Assembly (NCBI RefSeq): GCF_015840335.1
Contig: NZ_CP060395.1
Span: forward strand, 496,001-560,000
DNA length: 64,000 bases
Source: Synechococcus sp. CBW1108
GTDB lineage: Bacteria; Cyanobacteriota; Cyanobacteriia; PCC-6307; Cyanobiaceae
Reading direction: 5' to 3'
Within the stretch, counting starts at the first letter, position 1; every line of letters begins with the position of its first letter. Under the pieces are notes generated by a model. The model had not been told where the DNA came from. It worked only from the letters and a program-made list of their open reading frames with translations, and searched no databases. Made by a program: the position numbers and the translations under genes. Below, piece by piece: positions 36,570-46,489 of this stretch.

Positions 36570-37141
36570 GGGGTCTTGGCGGGCAACGGATTAGCGGGCA
36601 GCAGTCCGGTGGTGTCCTCAGGATGGCCCAGGCTCCCTGGGTTGGGGCAGGTGAGTGGCTGCAGCGCAACATCGCCGGCAACATAGAGAGGATGGCGGGG
36701 CTGGCCGGCGGCGGTGAGGCCCAGGGCCCAGAGGTCCCGGCCCTGCAACAAGGCCAGCACCTCCTGATCGCGCCCCCGCCAGGCGCCCTGGTTGCCCCAG
36801 CCCAGCCAAAGCGCCGCCTGGGGATGGGCCACCAGGCGTTGCTGCAGCCAGGCATCGGCCTGGGCACCCACCGGATCGGCGGCGCGGCGCAACACCGGCG
36901 GCGAAGGGCTGACGCGGGCAAACAGGTTGAGCACCTCGAGGCTGCCGAAGCCCCAGCGCTGGCCAAACCCCACCAACCGCCGCAGGGTGGGATCGTCGCA
37001 CTGGCCACCGGCCCGCGAAGGATTGAGGCCGATGAACAGCAGCCGTGGCGCCGCCGGCTGCCACACCCGCTCCAGCCACCAGCGGTAGCGGCCGCAGGGG
37101 CTGAAGGCGGCGCTGCCGCTGACGATGACCACCTGCCCCAT
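36527..37141 (-). CDS. DUF1643-family protein
   Basis: A 204-residue protein with CGRYRWWLERVW, LLFIGLNPSRAGGQCDDPTLRRLVGF (seen as two blocks), and the Trp-rich LWLGWGNQGAW, the pattern of DUF1643. The family has unknown biochemical role. The 3' end runs 43 bases into the next gene in another frame, so the last ~14 residues (PSPAAMPFICT) are not family sequence. First gene of a three-gene overlapping operon, divergent from the MNT gene. Confidence 0.8.
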   Translation of the reverse strand: MGQVVIVSGSAAFSPCGRYRWWLERVWQPAAPRLLFIGLNPSRAGGQCDDPTLRRLVGFGQRWGFGSLEVLNLFARVSPSPPVLRRAADPVGAQADAWLQQRLVAHPQAALWLGWGNQGAWRGRDQEVLALLQGRDLWALGLTAAGQPRHPLYVAGDVALQPLTCPNPGSLGHPEDTTGLLPANPLPAKTPCLPSPAAMPFICT

Positions 37142-37158
37142 CGACCTAGCATGGAACG

Positions 37159-37497
37159 ATGCCCAGCCTGGCCGCCATTCGCGAACAGGGCCACAGCGCC
37201 CGCCTAAGGGCGCTGCTCGCAGGCGCCGCAGAGGTCGCCGCCAGCCAGCCGGGCGGCGAGGTGTGGCTATTTGGCTCGCTGGCCCGCGGCGATTGGGATG
37301 CCTGCTCAGACGTTGACCTACTGGCCATCGCCCCCAACCAGCAGCTGGCGGATGCCCTGGCAGATGCGCTGCTGGGCGCCCGTCTGGGTGACGACGTGCT
37401 GGCCCTCAGCCAGGAGCGCTGGAAGCAGCTTCGTAGCGGTGACGATCCCTACTGGCAGGCCATCGGCCGCGACGCCCTGCGCCTGGATCAGCCGTGA
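37159..37497 (+). CDS. MNT-type nucleotidyltransferase domain protein
   Basis: A 112-residue minimal nucleotidyltransferase. LFGSLARGDWDACSDVDLL has the exact GSX10DXD catalytic arrangement (~38-54). Such proteins pair with HEPN partners as toxin-antitoxin-like modules, in which MNT AMPylates the HEPN protein in the HepT/MntA case. Starts 17 bases from the divergent DUF1643 gene and overlaps the HEPN gene by four bases (GTGA). Confidence 0.85.
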   Translation: MPSLAAIREQGHSARLRALLAGAAEVAASQPGGEVWLFGSLARGDWDACSDVDLLAIAPNQQLADALADALLGARLGDDVLALSQERWKQLRSGDDPYWQAIGRDALRLDQP

Positions 37498-37886
37498 CTC
37501 CCCGGGTTGAAGCCTGGATCCGCCAGGCGAACAACGATCTGGAAGCGGCGGGCCTAACGGCCGGCCAGGGGTTCCATGCCCAGGCCTGCTACCTGGCGGG
37601 TCAGGCCGCCGAAAAGGCGCTCAAGGCCCTGGTGCTGGCAGCCGGGATCACCCCGCCCTACAGCCACTCCCTCGAGAAACTGGTGGAGCTATTGCAACAG
37701 CAGGGCCTGGATCTCCCAGGCCTGGCTGAGCTGCATCTCAAGGCGCTAACCCGCATGAATAGCGCCAGCCGCTACCCCCAAGGCGATGAGGCGCCGGCTG
37801 ATCTCTTCGATGCCAACGACAGCACCACTGCCCTGGGCACCGCGGAGGCCGTGGTGCGGATCGCCATGGCCCAACTGCAAGCCTGA
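37494..37886 (+). CDS. HEPN-domain protein
   Basis: A 130-residue helical protein. ACYLAGQAAEKALKALVLAAG is the classic HEPN helix, followed by PPYSHSLEKLVELL and the SRYPQGDEAP end motif. The catalytic R-x4-6-H of ribonuclease HEPN toxins is not visible, so the pair may be non-ribonucleolytic. GTG start overlaps the MNT stop, so both are translated together. It is followed by polA after 41 bases. Confidence 0.85.
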   Translation: MTPRVEAWIRQANNDLEAAGLTAGQGFHAQACYLAGQAAEKALKALVLAAGITPPYSHSLEKLVELLQQQGLDLPGLAELHLKALTRMNSASRYPQGDEAPADLFDANDSTTALGTAEAVVRIAMAQLQA

Positions 37887-37927
37887 GCTCTGGCAGGCTG
37901 ACCCGACCCATCACCCCTTGCAGCAAC

Positions 37928-40900
37928 GTGGCCCCTGGCACCAAGCCCCTGCTGCTGCTGATCGACGGCCACTCCCTGGCCTTCCGCAGCTTTTACGCCT
38001 TTGCCAAGGGGGGCGACGGGGGGCTGAGCACCAAGGCGGGGGTGCCCACCAGCGTCACCTACGGCTTCTTAAAGGCCCTGCTCGACAACTGCAAGGGCCT
38101 CAAACCCAATGGCCTGGTGGTGGCTTTCGACACGGCCGAGCCCACCTTCCGCCACGAGGCAGATACGGCCTATAAGGCCCACCGGGATGTGGCGCCGGAG
38201 CACTTCTTCGCCGACCTGGCCAACCTGCAGCAGATCCTGGCCGAGAGCCTCGACATCCCCCTGGCGATGGCGCCCGGCTATGAAGCAGACGACGTGCTCG
38301 GCACCCTGGCCAACCGGGCGGCGGCAGAAGGCTGGCGGGTGCGGATCCTCTCGGGCGACCGCGATCTGTTCCAGCTGGTCGACGACGAGCGTGACATCGC
38401 CGTGCTCTACATGGGCGGCGGCCCCTATGCCAAAAACAGCGGGCCGCTGGAGATCCGCCGCGACGGCGTGATCGCCAAGCTCGGCGTGACGCCAGACGAG
38501 GTCGTTGACCTCAAGGCGCTCACGGGCGACAGCTCCGACAACATCCCCGGCGTCAAGGGCGTGGGCCCCAAAACCGCCATCAATTTGCTGAAGGAGTTTG
38601 AGCATGTCGATGGCATCTATGCCGCCCTCGACCAGCTGGCGGCCGCGGGAGCCAAGGCCACCCAGGGCAGCCTCAAGGGTGCCCTAATCGAGAAGCTGCG
38701 CGCCGACCGTGAAAGCGCCTATCGCTCGCGCATGCTGGCCGAGATTCTGATCGACATCCCCCTACCCAGTGAGCCGCGGCTGGAGCTGGGGGCAGTGCGG
38801 GCCGAAGCCCTGGCCAGCAGCCTGGAGGAGCTGGAGCTGTACAGCCTGGTGAAACAGGTGCCCAACTTCGCCCAGCTGTTCTCGGCCGTGCCGCCGGAGC
38901 CCAGTGAGGGATCCAGCCCCGCGGGCGGCAAGGCCGTCACAGCCGCCATTCACGCGGTTTCGGCTGGTGAAACAGCTCCCGATCAGCCGGACAGCAAGGG
39001 GCTGCCTGCCCTCGAGCCCCAGCTGATCACCAGCGCCGAGGCCCTGGCCGCCCTGGTGCAGCGCCTCAACGGCTGCACAGATCCGGGCCGCCCCGTGGCC
39101 CTAGACACCGAAACCACCAGCCTCAATCCCTTCCAGGCCGAGCTGGTGGGGGTGGGCGTGGCCTGGGGAGATGGCCCGGGGGAACTGGCCTACATCCCGA
39201 TTGGCCACCATCTCCCCGAGCAGCAGCGCGAAGCGAGCGGGGACATCCAGGAGCTTCTGAAGATCCCTTCTGGAACCTCAACAGAAAGCGCTCCAGGAGG
39301 TTGTACAGATGTACAACCTCCTCAACAGGTTCAGCAACTATCCCTCGCTGTGGTGCTCACCGCCCTGGCCCCCTGGCTGGCCAGCGCCGCCCACCCCAAA
39401 GCGCTGCAAAACGCCAAATACGACCGGCTGATCCTGATGCGCCACGGCCTGCCCCTGGGCGGGGTGGTGATGGACACCCTGCTGGCCGATTACCTGCGCG
39501 ATGCCGGCGACAAACACGGCCTTGAGGCGATGGCAGAGCGCAACTTCGGCTTTAGCCCCACCAGCTATGGCGAGCTGGTGCCCAAGGGCGCCAATTTTTC
39601 AGCGGTGTCGATCGAGGCCGCGGCCCACTACTGCGGCATGGATGTGCACCTCACCTGGCGCCTGGCCCTGCTGCTGCGCAAGGAGCTGATCGCCATGGGC
39701 GCGGCCCTGCCCCAACTGCTCGACCAGCTGGAGTTGCCGCTGGAGCCGGTGCTGGCCCAGATGGAGGCCACCGGCATCCGCATCGACACCGCCTACCTGG
39801 GCGAGCTGAGCACCGAGCTCAAAATCACCCTGGATCGCCTCGAGGGCGAGGCGAAGGCGGCCGCCGGGGTGGACTTCAACCTCGCCTCCCCCAAACAGCT
39901 GGGCGAACTGTTGTTCGACACCCTCGGGCTCGATCGCAAGAAATCGCGCAAGACCAAAACCGGCTGGAGCACCGATGCGGTGGTGCTCGAAAAGCTCGAA
40001 GATGCCCACCCGGTGGTGGCCCTGGTGCTGGAGCACCGCACCCTCAGCAAGCTCAAGAGCACCTATGTGGATGCCCTGCCGGCCCTGATGGAGCCGGAGA
40101 CGGGTCGAGTGCACACGGATTTCAACCAGGCGGTAACCGCCACCGGCCGGCTCTCCAGCAGCAATCCCAACCTGCAAAACATCCCGATCCGCACTGAGTT
40201 TTCCCGCCGGATCCGCAAGGCCTTTTTGCCCCAGGAGGGCTGGAGCCTGATCAGCGCCGACTACTCCCAGATCGAGCTACGCATCCTGGCCCACCTCTGC
40301 GGCGAAGCGGTGCTGGTGGAGGCCTACCGCAGCGGCGACGACGTGCATGCCCTCACAGCCCGGCTGCTGCTCGAGAAGGACACCGTGACGCCGGATGAGC
40401 GCCGCCTGGGCAAGACGATCAACTTCGGCGTGATCTACGGCATGGGCGCCCAGCGTTTCGCACGCGAAACAGGCGTCAGCCAGGCCGAAGCCAAAGACTT
40501 TCTGCTCAAATACAAGCAGCGCTACCCGAAGGTGTTCGCCTTCCTGGAATTACAAGAGCGGCTGGCCTTGAGCCGGGGCTATGTGGAAACGATCCTGGGC
40601 CGGAGGCGACCCTTCCACTTTGACCCCAACGGCCTGGGCCGCCTGCGCGGCAAGGATCCCCTAGAGATCGAGCTGGAGGTGGCCCGCCGCGGCGGTATGG
40701 AAGCCCAGCAACTGCGGGCCGCCGCCAACGCGCCGATCCAGGGTTCCAGCGCCGACATCATCAAATTGGCCATGGTGCAACTGCACCAAGAGCTAGCGGC
40801 GGCCCAGCTACCGGCAAGACTTTTGCTGCAGGTGCACGACGAACTGGTGCTGGAGGCAGCGCCTGAAGCCCTCGAAGCGGTGCTCACCTTGACGCGTGAA

Positions 40901-40981
40901 ACCATGGAGCGGGCCGTGGCCCTCACCGTGCCCCTCGTAGTCGAAACCGGCGTCGGCCCCAACTGGATGGAAGCCAAGTAA
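37928..40981 (+). CDS. polA: DNA polymerase I
   Basis: A 1017-residue enzyme for Okazaki-fragment and repair synthesis. The N-terminal 5' nuclease shows [14 protein letters not shown] and [19 protein letters not shown]. The central 3'-5' exonuclease keeps [12 protein letters not shown], and the polymerase has [16 protein letters not shown] and [11 protein letters not shown]. It is longer than E. coli PolA (928), partly because residues ~427-470 contain a non-homologous Ser/Thr/Pro/Gln-rich stretch with a palindromic repeat. Start is GTG at 37928. Next gene cysS follows after 11 bases. Confidence 0.95.
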   Translation: MAPGTKPLLLLIDGHSLAFRSFYAFAKGGDGGLSTKAGVPTSVTYGFLKALLDNCKGLKPNGLVVAFDTAEPTFRHEADTAYKAHRDVAPEHFFADLANLQQILAESLDIPLAMAPGYEADDVLGTLANRAAAEGWRVRILSGDRDLFQLVDDERDIAVLYMGGGPYAKNSGPLEIRRDGVIAKLGVTPDEVVDLKALTGDSSDNIPGVKGVGPKTAINLLKEFEHVDGIYAALDQLAAAGAKATQGSLKGALIEKLRADRESAYRSRMLAEILIDIPLPSEPRLELGAVRAEALASSLEELELYSLVKQVPNFAQLFSAVPPEPSEGSSPAGGKAVTAAIHAVSAGETAPDQPDSKGLPALEPQLITSAEALAALVQRLNGCTDPGRPVALDTETTSLNPFQAELVGVGVAWGDGPGELAYIPIGHHLPEQQREASGDIQELLKIPSGTSTESAPGGCTDVQPPQQVQQLSLAVVLTALAPWLASAAHPKALQNAKYDRLILMRHGLPLGGVVMDTLLADYLRDAGDKHGLEAMAERNFGFSPTSYGELVPKGANFSAVSIEAAAHYCGMDVHLTWRLALLLRKELIAMGAALPQLLDQLELPLEPVLAQMEATGIRIDTAYLGELSTELKITLDRLEGEAKAAAGVDFNLASPKQLGELLFDTLGLDRKKSRKTKTGWSTDAVVLEKLEDAHPVVALVLEHRTLSKLKSTYVDALPALMEPETGRVHTDFNQAVTATGRLSSSNPNLQNIPIRTEFSRRIRKAFLPQEGWSLISADYSQIELRILAHLCGEAVLVEAYRSGDDVHALTARLLLEKDTVTPDERRLGKTINFGVIYGMGAQRFARETGVSQAEAKDFLLKYKQRYPKVFAFLELQERLALSRGYVETILGRRRPFHFDPNGLGRLRGKDPLEIELEVARRGGMEAQQLRAAANAPIQGSSADIIKLAMVQLHQELAAAQLPARLLLQVHDELVLEAAPEALEAVLTLTRETMERAVALTVPLVVETGVGPNWMEAK
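39276..39328. repeat. In-frame palindromic insert in polA, flanked by 9-bp direct repeats
   Basis: CCTCAACAG at 39276-39284 and 39320-39328 flank a perfect palindrome with 13-base arms (39295-39307 and 39310-39322) and a two-base centre. Distance between the two 9-mers is 44 bases. The DNA encodes residues ~450-467 of PolA, in the linker after the strand around IPIGHHLP in the exonuclease domain. Size and structure resemble small dispersed palindromic elements that insert in coding frames. Confidence 0.75.
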
Positions 40982-40992
40982 CCAGCAGCTCA

Positions 40993-42468
40993 ATGACCCT
41001 GCGCCTCACCAACACCCTTACGCGCCGCATTGAACTGTTCGAGCCCCTGGTACCCGGCCAGGTGAGCATCTACTGCTGCGGCGTCACGGTCTACGACCTC
41101 TGCCACCTGGGCCATGCCCGCAGCTACATCGCCTGGGATGTGCTGCGCCGGTATCTGCTCTGGAGCGGCTTCGCCGTCACTTTTGTGCAGAACTACACCG
41201 ACATCGATGACAAGATCCTGAACCGCGCCGCCGAGGAGGGCAGCTCGATGCAGGCGGTGAGTGAGCGCAATATCGAGGCCTTCGTGGCCGACATGGCCCG
41301 GCTAAATATCCTGCCGCCCGACCGTATGCCGCGGGCCACCCAAAGCCTGGACGCCATTCGCAGCCTGATCACCGAGCTGGAAGCCAAGGGGGCGGCCTAC
41401 AGCGCCGATGGCGATGTTTATTTCGCCGTGATTAAACACGCCGGTTACGGCAAGTTGAGCGGCCGCGATCTAGCTGAGCAACAGGACAATGCCGCTGGGC
41501 GGGTGGCCACGGAGGAAGAAGCCCGCAAGCAGCACCCCTTCGACTTTGCCCTCTGGAAGGGCACCAAAGCGGGCGAGCCCAGCTGGGAATCCCCCTGGGG
41601 CCCCGGCCGACCCGGCTGGCACATCGAGTGCTCAGCGATGGTGCGCGAGGAGCTGGGCGACACGATCGACATCCACCTCGGTGGCGCCGACCTGATCTTT
41701 CCCCACCACGAAAACGAGATCGCCCAGTCGGAGGCGGCCACTGGCCATGAACTGGCTCGCTACTGGCTGCACAACGGCATGGTCAATGTGGGCGGCCAGA
41801 AGATGTCCAAATCCCTGGGCAACTTCACCACCATCCGTGCCCTGCTGGATTCGGGCGTCTCGCCGATGACGCTGCGCCTGTTCACACTCCAGGCCCACTA
41901 CCGCAAACCGCTCGATTTCACCGCCGAAGCCCTCGAGGCAGCCGCCACCGGCTGGAAGGGCCTCAACGCCGCCCTGGGTCTGGTGGGCAGCGAAAGCGCC
42001 GCGGCCGCCGCCACTAGCCTCGCGGAGCTTCCCCCAGAGCTCGCCGCCGCCCGCCAGCGCTTTGCCGCCGCCATGGACGACAACCTCAACACCTCTGCTG
42101 CCCTGGCGGTGCTGTTCGAGCTGGCCAAACCCCTGCGGGCCCTGGCCAACCGACTGGAGCGGGGCGACGGGGCCGCCGCAGACGCAGCCGCCACCCCGGC
42201 CCTGGTGGCCCAGGGCCAGCTGCTGCTGGAGCTGGCGGGGGTGCTGGGCCTCCAGCATGAGCCGGCAGCCGAGAGCCCGGCCGCTGGCCCAGGCTCGAGT
42301 GCAGCCAGCCCCAGCGATGCCGAGATCGAAGCCCAGATCCAAGCCCGCCTAGCCGCCAAGGCAGCCCGCGACTTCGCAGAAGCCGACCGGATCCGCGACG
42401 GCCTCAAAACCCAGGGGATCGAGCTGATCGACCGGCCCGGCGGCGTCACTGAGTGGATTCGGAGCTAA
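40993..42468 (+). CDS. cysS: Cysteinyl-tRNA synthetase
   Basis: A 491-residue class I synthetase. [18 protein letters not shown] has the zinc Cys and the HIGH-like motif; HIECSAM and [10 protein letters not shown] give the other zinc ligands; [10 protein letters not shown] is KMSKS. The C-terminal region contains an Ala/Pro/Ser-rich insertion (~425-455) before the final tRNA-binding helices. ATG 40993 is 11 bases after polA. Confidence 0.96.
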   Translation: MTLRLTNTLTRRIELFEPLVPGQVSIYCCGVTVYDLCHLGHARSYIAWDVLRRYLLWSGFAVTFVQNYTDIDDKILNRAAEEGSSMQAVSERNIEAFVADMARLNILPPDRMPRATQSLDAIRSLITELEAKGAAYSADGDVYFAVIKHAGYGKLSGRDLAEQQDNAAGRVATEEEARKQHPFDFALWKGTKAGEPSWESPWGPGRPGWHIECSAMVREELGDTIDIHLGGADLIFPHHENEIAQSEAATGHELARYWLHNGMVNVGGQKMSKSLGNFTTIRALLDSGVSPMTLRLFTLQAHYRKPLDFTAEALEAAATGWKGLNAALGLVGSESAAAAATSLAELPPELAAARQRFAAAMDDNLNTSAALAVLFELAKPLRALANRLERGDGAAADAAATPALVAQGQLLLELAGVLGLQHEPAAESPAAGPGSSAASPSDAEIEAQIQARLAAKAARDFAEADRIRDGLKTQGIELIDRPGGVTEWIRS

Positions 42469-42494
42469 GTGAATTGGGCCTGAGTGAATTGGGC
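42468..42494. repeat. Short tandem repeat after cysS
   Basis: AGTGAATTGGGC appears at 42468-42479 and 42483-42494, a 15-base period, in the 61-base gap between cysS and the convergent small gene. No hairpin terminator is apparent in the gap. Function unknown; likely slippage-derived. Confidence 0.5.
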
Positions 42495-42529
42495 TGGGGG
42501 ACTGGGCTGGCCTGATCGGCACAAACAAC

Positions 42530-42739
42530 TCAGCTTCCAGGCGGACGCTGTTGGCCCTGCATCATTCGCTCGATCTTGCGAAGCCGCTGCAGGGTGGTGG
42601 TCCACACCTCCTTCTGAAAACCGGGCGGACAGTTCTCCACCAGCGCCTCCAGGTCTTCCTTGCGCTCGAAGGCCTCCCACAGCTGCCGCTCCAGCCGGGC
42701 CCGCTCAATGAAGTTCCAGCGCTGCAGAAAGGCGTTCAA
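42530..42739 (-). CDS. Small conserved cyanobacterial protein, 69 aa
   Basis: A 69-residue charged helical protein (RWNFIERARLERQLWEAFER, then GFQKEVWTTTLQRLRKIERMM). Composition suggests an intracellular helical adapter. It resembles short proteins in other picocyanobacteria but no role is known. Convergent with cysS. Confidence 0.68.
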   Translation of the reverse strand: MNAFLQRWNFIERARLERQLWEAFERKEDLEALVENCPPGFQKEVWTTTLQRLRKIERMMQGQQRPPGS

Positions 42740-42829
42740 AGGCCAAGGGCGGGGGCATCTCGAGCCTAATCAGCCCGCCCCGCGGCCGATCAGGTCCGCG
42801 TGGAAGCGGGCCGGGGCCATCGACAGGTC

Positions 42830-43771
42830 TCAGCCGCCCATTTCAGCCACACCCACCCGCTGCTGCAGCCACTCCAGGCCCACCACCAGCAGCACCCCAA
42901 TCGCCCCCAGCAGCAGGGCCACCAGCAGGGCCGAAGCACTTGGCGGCGCTGCCAGGGCATCGCGCAGCACGATCAGCTTGCCCTTGGCATTGGTGCTGCT
43001 CTCGAGCACGGTGCGGAACGGCCAGATCTTCCAGAGCGAGCCGGCCATCACCCCCACTAACAGGGCCACGGTCTGGCCGTGCCAGCGGGCCAGCAGCCAG
43101 CGCAGCACCCGCACAAAGGCGATCAGCCCGGTGGCACATCCCAGGGCGAAGGGCAGCAGCACAACCAGGTCGAGGCCCTTGACCGCCTCCATCACGTGCT
43201 GGTACTGACCCAGCACCAGCAGCAGGAAGGAGCCGGAAATCCCAGGCAGGATCATCGCCATGATTGCCACCGCCCCGCTCCAGAAGATAGTGAAAGGGTC
43301 GTGGGGCATGGTCACCGGCACCCGGGTCACAAAAACCAGGGCCCCGGCAGCCCCCAGCGCCATCGCCACCAGGCCGCTGGCACCCCAGTGGGCATGGCGG
43401 GCAATCAGCACGATCGAGCCCACGATCAAACCGAAGAAGAAGGCAAATAGAAACACCGGGTGCTGGACATATAGCCAGGTGATCGGTCGCACCAGCAGCA
43501 GCACCGAGCCGAATATCCCCGCCAGCAGGGGCAGCAGGAAACCCAGATGCGCCCGTGCCGCCGCCGCCCCCCACTGCCCCGCAGCGAACAGTTTGAGCAG
43601 CTCCAGATCGAAGCCCGCAATGGCCTCCAGCAGGGTGGAGTAGATGCCGAGGATGAAGGCCATCGAACCGCCGCTGACACCCGGCACCACGTCGGCAGCC
43701 CCCATGGCCAGGCCACAGAGCAGCACGTACCCACGCGGCAACGGGGCTTGTGGAGGAGGAGCTGCGGTCAT
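42830..43771 (-). CDS. DUF368-family integral membrane protein
   Basis: A 313-residue protein with about nine spans. LAMGAADVVPGVSGGSMAFILG and the similar AIMAMILPGISGSFLLLVLG are the duplicated DUF368 motif. In other bacteria and in archaea the DUF368 family has been tied to undecaprenyl-phosphate recycling; this is family knowledge, not shown here. Divergent from dxr with a 52-base gap. Confidence 0.88.
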   Translation of the reverse strand: MTAAPPPQAPLPRGYVLLCGLAMGAADVVPGVSGGSMAFILGIYSTLLEAIAGFDLELLKLFAAGQWGAAAARAHLGFLLPLLAGIFGSVLLLVRPITWLYVQHPVFLFAFFFGLIVGSIVLIARHAHWGASGLVAMALGAAGALVFVTRVPVTMPHDPFTIFWSGAVAIMAMILPGISGSFLLLVLGQYQHVMEAVKGLDLVVLLPFALGCATGLIAFVRVLRWLLARWHGQTVALLVGVMAGSLWKIWPFRTVLESSTNAKGKLIVLRDALAAPPSASALLVALLLGAIGVLLVVGLEWLQQRVGVAEMGG

Positions 43772-43823
43772 CGGGAAGGAGCGGTGGGAGACTGATGTGC
43801 CGAAACCTTAAGGGCCCCCCACC

Positions 43824-45074
43824 GTGAAAGCCCTCTCCGTGCTCGGCTCCACCGGCTCGATCGGCACCCAGACCCTGGAGCTGGCCGAAGAGTTTCCCGA
43901 TCGCTTCAAGGTGGTGGCCCTCACCGCCGGCAACAACCTCGACCTGCTGGTCGACCAGATCCGCCGCCACGCCCCGGAGGTGGTGGCCCTGGCCAACGGC
44001 GATCGCGTTGGCGAATTGCGCGAGCGCCTCCACGCCCTTGAGCCCGCCGCCAGGCCAGAGCGCCTGCCGGAGCTGCTGGGGGGCAATGAGGGCCTCTGCG
44101 CGGCCGCCGCCTGGCCCACGGCCGATCTGGTGGTCACCGGCATCGTTGGCTGCGCCGGCCTGCTGCCCACCCTGGCGGCGATCAAGGCCGGCAAGGATCT
44201 AGCCCTGGCCAACAAGGAAACTCTGATCGCCGCCGGCCCCGTGGTGCTGCCCGAGCTGGCGAAGAGCGGCTCGCGCCTGCTGCCTGCCGATTCCGAGCAT
44301 TCCGCCATCTTCCAGTGCCTGCAGGGCACCCCCTGGGCCGACACGGCCCGCCTCTCCACCGGAGTGCCGACTCCAGGCCTGCGCCGCATCCAGCTCACCG
44401 CCAGCGGCGGCGCCTTCCGCGACTGGCCCCCCGAAGACCTCCACAAGGCCACCGTGGCCGACGCCACCAGCCATCCCAATTGGACGATGGGCCGCAAGAT
44501 CACCGTCGATTCGGCCTCCCTGATGAACAAGGGGCTAGAGGTGATCGAGGCCCACTACCTATTTGGCCTCGACTACGACCACATCGAGATCGTCGTGCAC
44601 CCCCAGTCGATCATCCACTCGATGGTGGAGCTGGCCGATTCCTCGGTGCTGGCCCAGCTGGGCTGGCCAGACATGAAGCTGCCGATCCTCTACTGCCTCA
44701 GCTGGCCCGAACGCCTGGAAACCCCCTGGCGCCGCCTGGATCTCACCGAGGTGGGCTCCCTCACCTTCCGCGCTCCCGACCCGGCCCGCTACCCCTGCAT
44801 GGAGCTGGCCTACGCGGTGGGGCGCGCCGGCGGCACAATGCCGGCGGTGATGAACGCCGCCAACGAGCAGGCCGTGGCCCTCTTCCTCGAAGAGCAGGTG
44901 CATTTCCTCGATATCCCCAGGCTGATCGACGGGGTGTGTGATCGCCACCGGGCCGATCTGACGGCCAACCCCTCCCTGGACGACGTCCTGGCCATCGACG
45001 CCTGGGCCCGGCAGGCGGTGCATGAAGCTGCAGCCCGGCTGAATGCCAAGACCCCGGCGGCGCTGCCGGTCTGA
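43824..45074 (+). CDS. dxr: 1-deoxy-D-xylulose 5-phosphate reductoisomerase
   Basis: A 416-residue NADPH enzyme of the MEP isoprenoid pathway, feeding carotenoids, phytol and quinones. [12 protein letters not shown] is the cofactor loop, [10 protein letters not shown] and [14 protein letters not shown] the substrate/metal site, and [19 protein letters not shown] the catalytic loop. ATG 43824; stop shares one base with the next gene's ATG. Confidence 0.96.
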   Translation: MKALSVLGSTGSIGTQTLELAEEFPDRFKVVALTAGNNLDLLVDQIRRHAPEVVALANGDRVGELRERLHALEPAARPERLPELLGGNEGLCAAAAWPTADLVVTGIVGCAGLLPTLAAIKAGKDLALANKETLIAAGPVVLPELAKSGSRLLPADSEHSAIFQCLQGTPWADTARLSTGVPTPGLRRIQLTASGGAFRDWPPEDLHKATVADATSHPNWTMGRKITVDSASLMNKGLEVIEAHYLFGLDYDHIEIVVHPQSIIHSMVELADSSVLAQLGWPDMKLPILYCLSWPERLETPWRRLDLTEVGSLTFRAPDPARYPCMELAYAVGRAGGTMPAVMNAANEQAVALFLEEQVHFLDIPRLIDGVCDRHRADLTANPSLDDVLAIDAWARQAVHEAAARLNAKTPAALPV

Positions 45075-45421
45075 TGCCCGTCTCCCACCACCTGCTGCTC
45101 TGCGCCACCCCCAGCAACGCCCTCTGCTGCCCAGATTCCGCCATCGGCGCCGCCAGCTGGGCGGCCCTCAAGCGCCTGGTGCGAGAACTGGGCCTGGAGG
45201 ATCCGGCCCGACCCGGCGGCATCGTGCTGCGCACCAAGGCCGATTGCCTGCGGGTCTGCGCCGCGGGCCCCGTGCTGCTGATCTGGCCCGAGGGAATTGT
45301 CTATGGGGGCGTCACGCCAGAGCGGATGGAGCGGATCGTGCGCGAACACGTGATCGGCGGCCGGATCGTTGGGGAATGGGTTGTGCAGCGCTATCAACTA
45401 CAAATCCAGCCCACGGGTTGA
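45074..45421 (+). CDS. Thioredoxin-like [2Fe-2S] ferredoxin
   Basis: A 115-residue protein with four cysteines arranged as in thioredoxin-fold 2Fe-2S proteins: LLLCATPSNALCCP early and TKADCLRVCAAGPVL later. The GVTPERMERIVREHVIGG end is typical of this family. Redox partner unknown. Its ATG overlaps the dxr stop by one base (TGATG). Confidence 0.85.
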   Translation: MPVSHHLLLCATPSNALCCPDSAIGAASWAALKRLVRELGLEDPARPGGIVLRTKADCLRVCAAGPVLLIWPEGIVYGGVTPERMERIVREHVIGGRIVGEWVVQRYQLQIQPTG

Positions 45422-45441
45422 AAAGGGCTGGTCCATACTTT

Positions 45442-46437
45442 TCAGAGAAAGCCAGCCGGAAGCTCTCGACACCGCCTTGCCAGCCACTCGGCAACGTGGC
45501 AGTCAGCCCAGCTGGCGTCGGGCGGATCGGCCGCGCCATGGAAGCCGTTGTGGCCGCCCCAACGCGGCAGCAAAATCTCTCTATTTTCAAATTGCTGGCC
45601 GGCCAGTGCCACGAGCGAACCGGCGGGAACCAAGGGATCATCCAGGGCATGGATCAGCAACAGGGGCGGTAGGGAGGCCCCTGAGCAAAGCCCCCCCAGG
45701 GGAGAGGCCTCCCTGTAGTAGTGGTCCACGTTCGCGTAGCCCCAGCCGGGTGCGGTGATCAGGGCATCAAAGTCTCGAATCGTGGCGATCCGAGCGAGCC
45801 TGCTCACTCTGGCTGGTGCGATCGCCTGGGGATCGGCCAGGGCCAGGCGGATCAGGCCCCGCACCATATGCCACTGGTAAAGAGCGTTGCGGGGTCGGGC
45901 GATCTGACGCGCGCAAGCACCCAGATCCAGGGGGCTGCTGACGCAGGCAAGTCCATCAAGGCCGCCCGGGTGCTCCAACAGGGCGTTGAGCAGCACGGTG
46001 CCCCCCAGGGAGAGGCCCACCCCCAGCAAGGGCCGGCCCCGGGCCCGTTCCCTCAAAGCCGTCAGAACAGGAATCAGATCTCGATTGCAGGCGGCCGCAT
46101 AGGTACCCGAGGCCAGGGAGCGCCCCTCGCCAGCACCCCGCAAATTCAAACGCCAAACAGCGAACCCTTTGAGAACAAGTAAACGGGCCAGTCGCCGCAC
46201 GCCAGGGCGATCACTGCTGCCGCCAAGGCCATGCACCAACAGCACCCAGCCCCAGGGATCCTGCAGCAAGGGCAGATCCAGCTTGAGCAGCAGGGAACCC
46301 CCATCTGGGGCCCTGATCAAAAGGCGCTGAGCCGTATCGGCAGGGCAGCGGGGAACCATCAAGGTGTCCCGCTGGGTCTGCAGATCGCCACCGATCCAGG
46401 GCCAGCGCTGTTGGCAGCCAGACACAAGATCAGCCAT
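45442..46437 (-). CDS. YheT-family alpha/beta hydrolase
   Basis: A 331-residue hydrolase. LLVHGLGGSSD is the oxyanion HG motif, GVGLSLGGTVLLN the nucleophile elbow with Ser, ALDDPLVP the Asp and GGHNGFH the His, a full triad. It matches COG0429/YheT proteins. ATG 46437 is preferred to a TTG nine bases upstream. Substrate unknown. Divergent from the beta-barrel-like gene across an AT-rich 52-base gap. Confidence 0.82.
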   Translation of the reverse strand: MADLVSGCQQRWPWIGGDLQTQRDTLMVPRCPADTAQRLLIRAPDGGSLLLKLDLPLLQDPWGWVLLVHGLGGSSDRPGVRRLARLLVLKGFAVWRLNLRGAGEGRSLASGTYAAACNRDLIPVLTALRERARGRPLLGVGLSLGGTVLLNALLEHPGGLDGLACVSSPLDLGACARQIARPRNALYQWHMVRGLIRLALADPQAIAPARVSRLARIATIRDFDALITAPGWGYANVDHYYREASPLGGLCSGASLPPLLLIHALDDPLVPAGSLVALAGQQFENREILLPRWGGHNGFHGAADPPDASWADCHVAEWLARRCRELPAGFL

Positions 46438-46489
46438 TGATCTCAAGGCACAGGCCTGCTAAATTAAATAGTATTTACAGTAGACAGCC

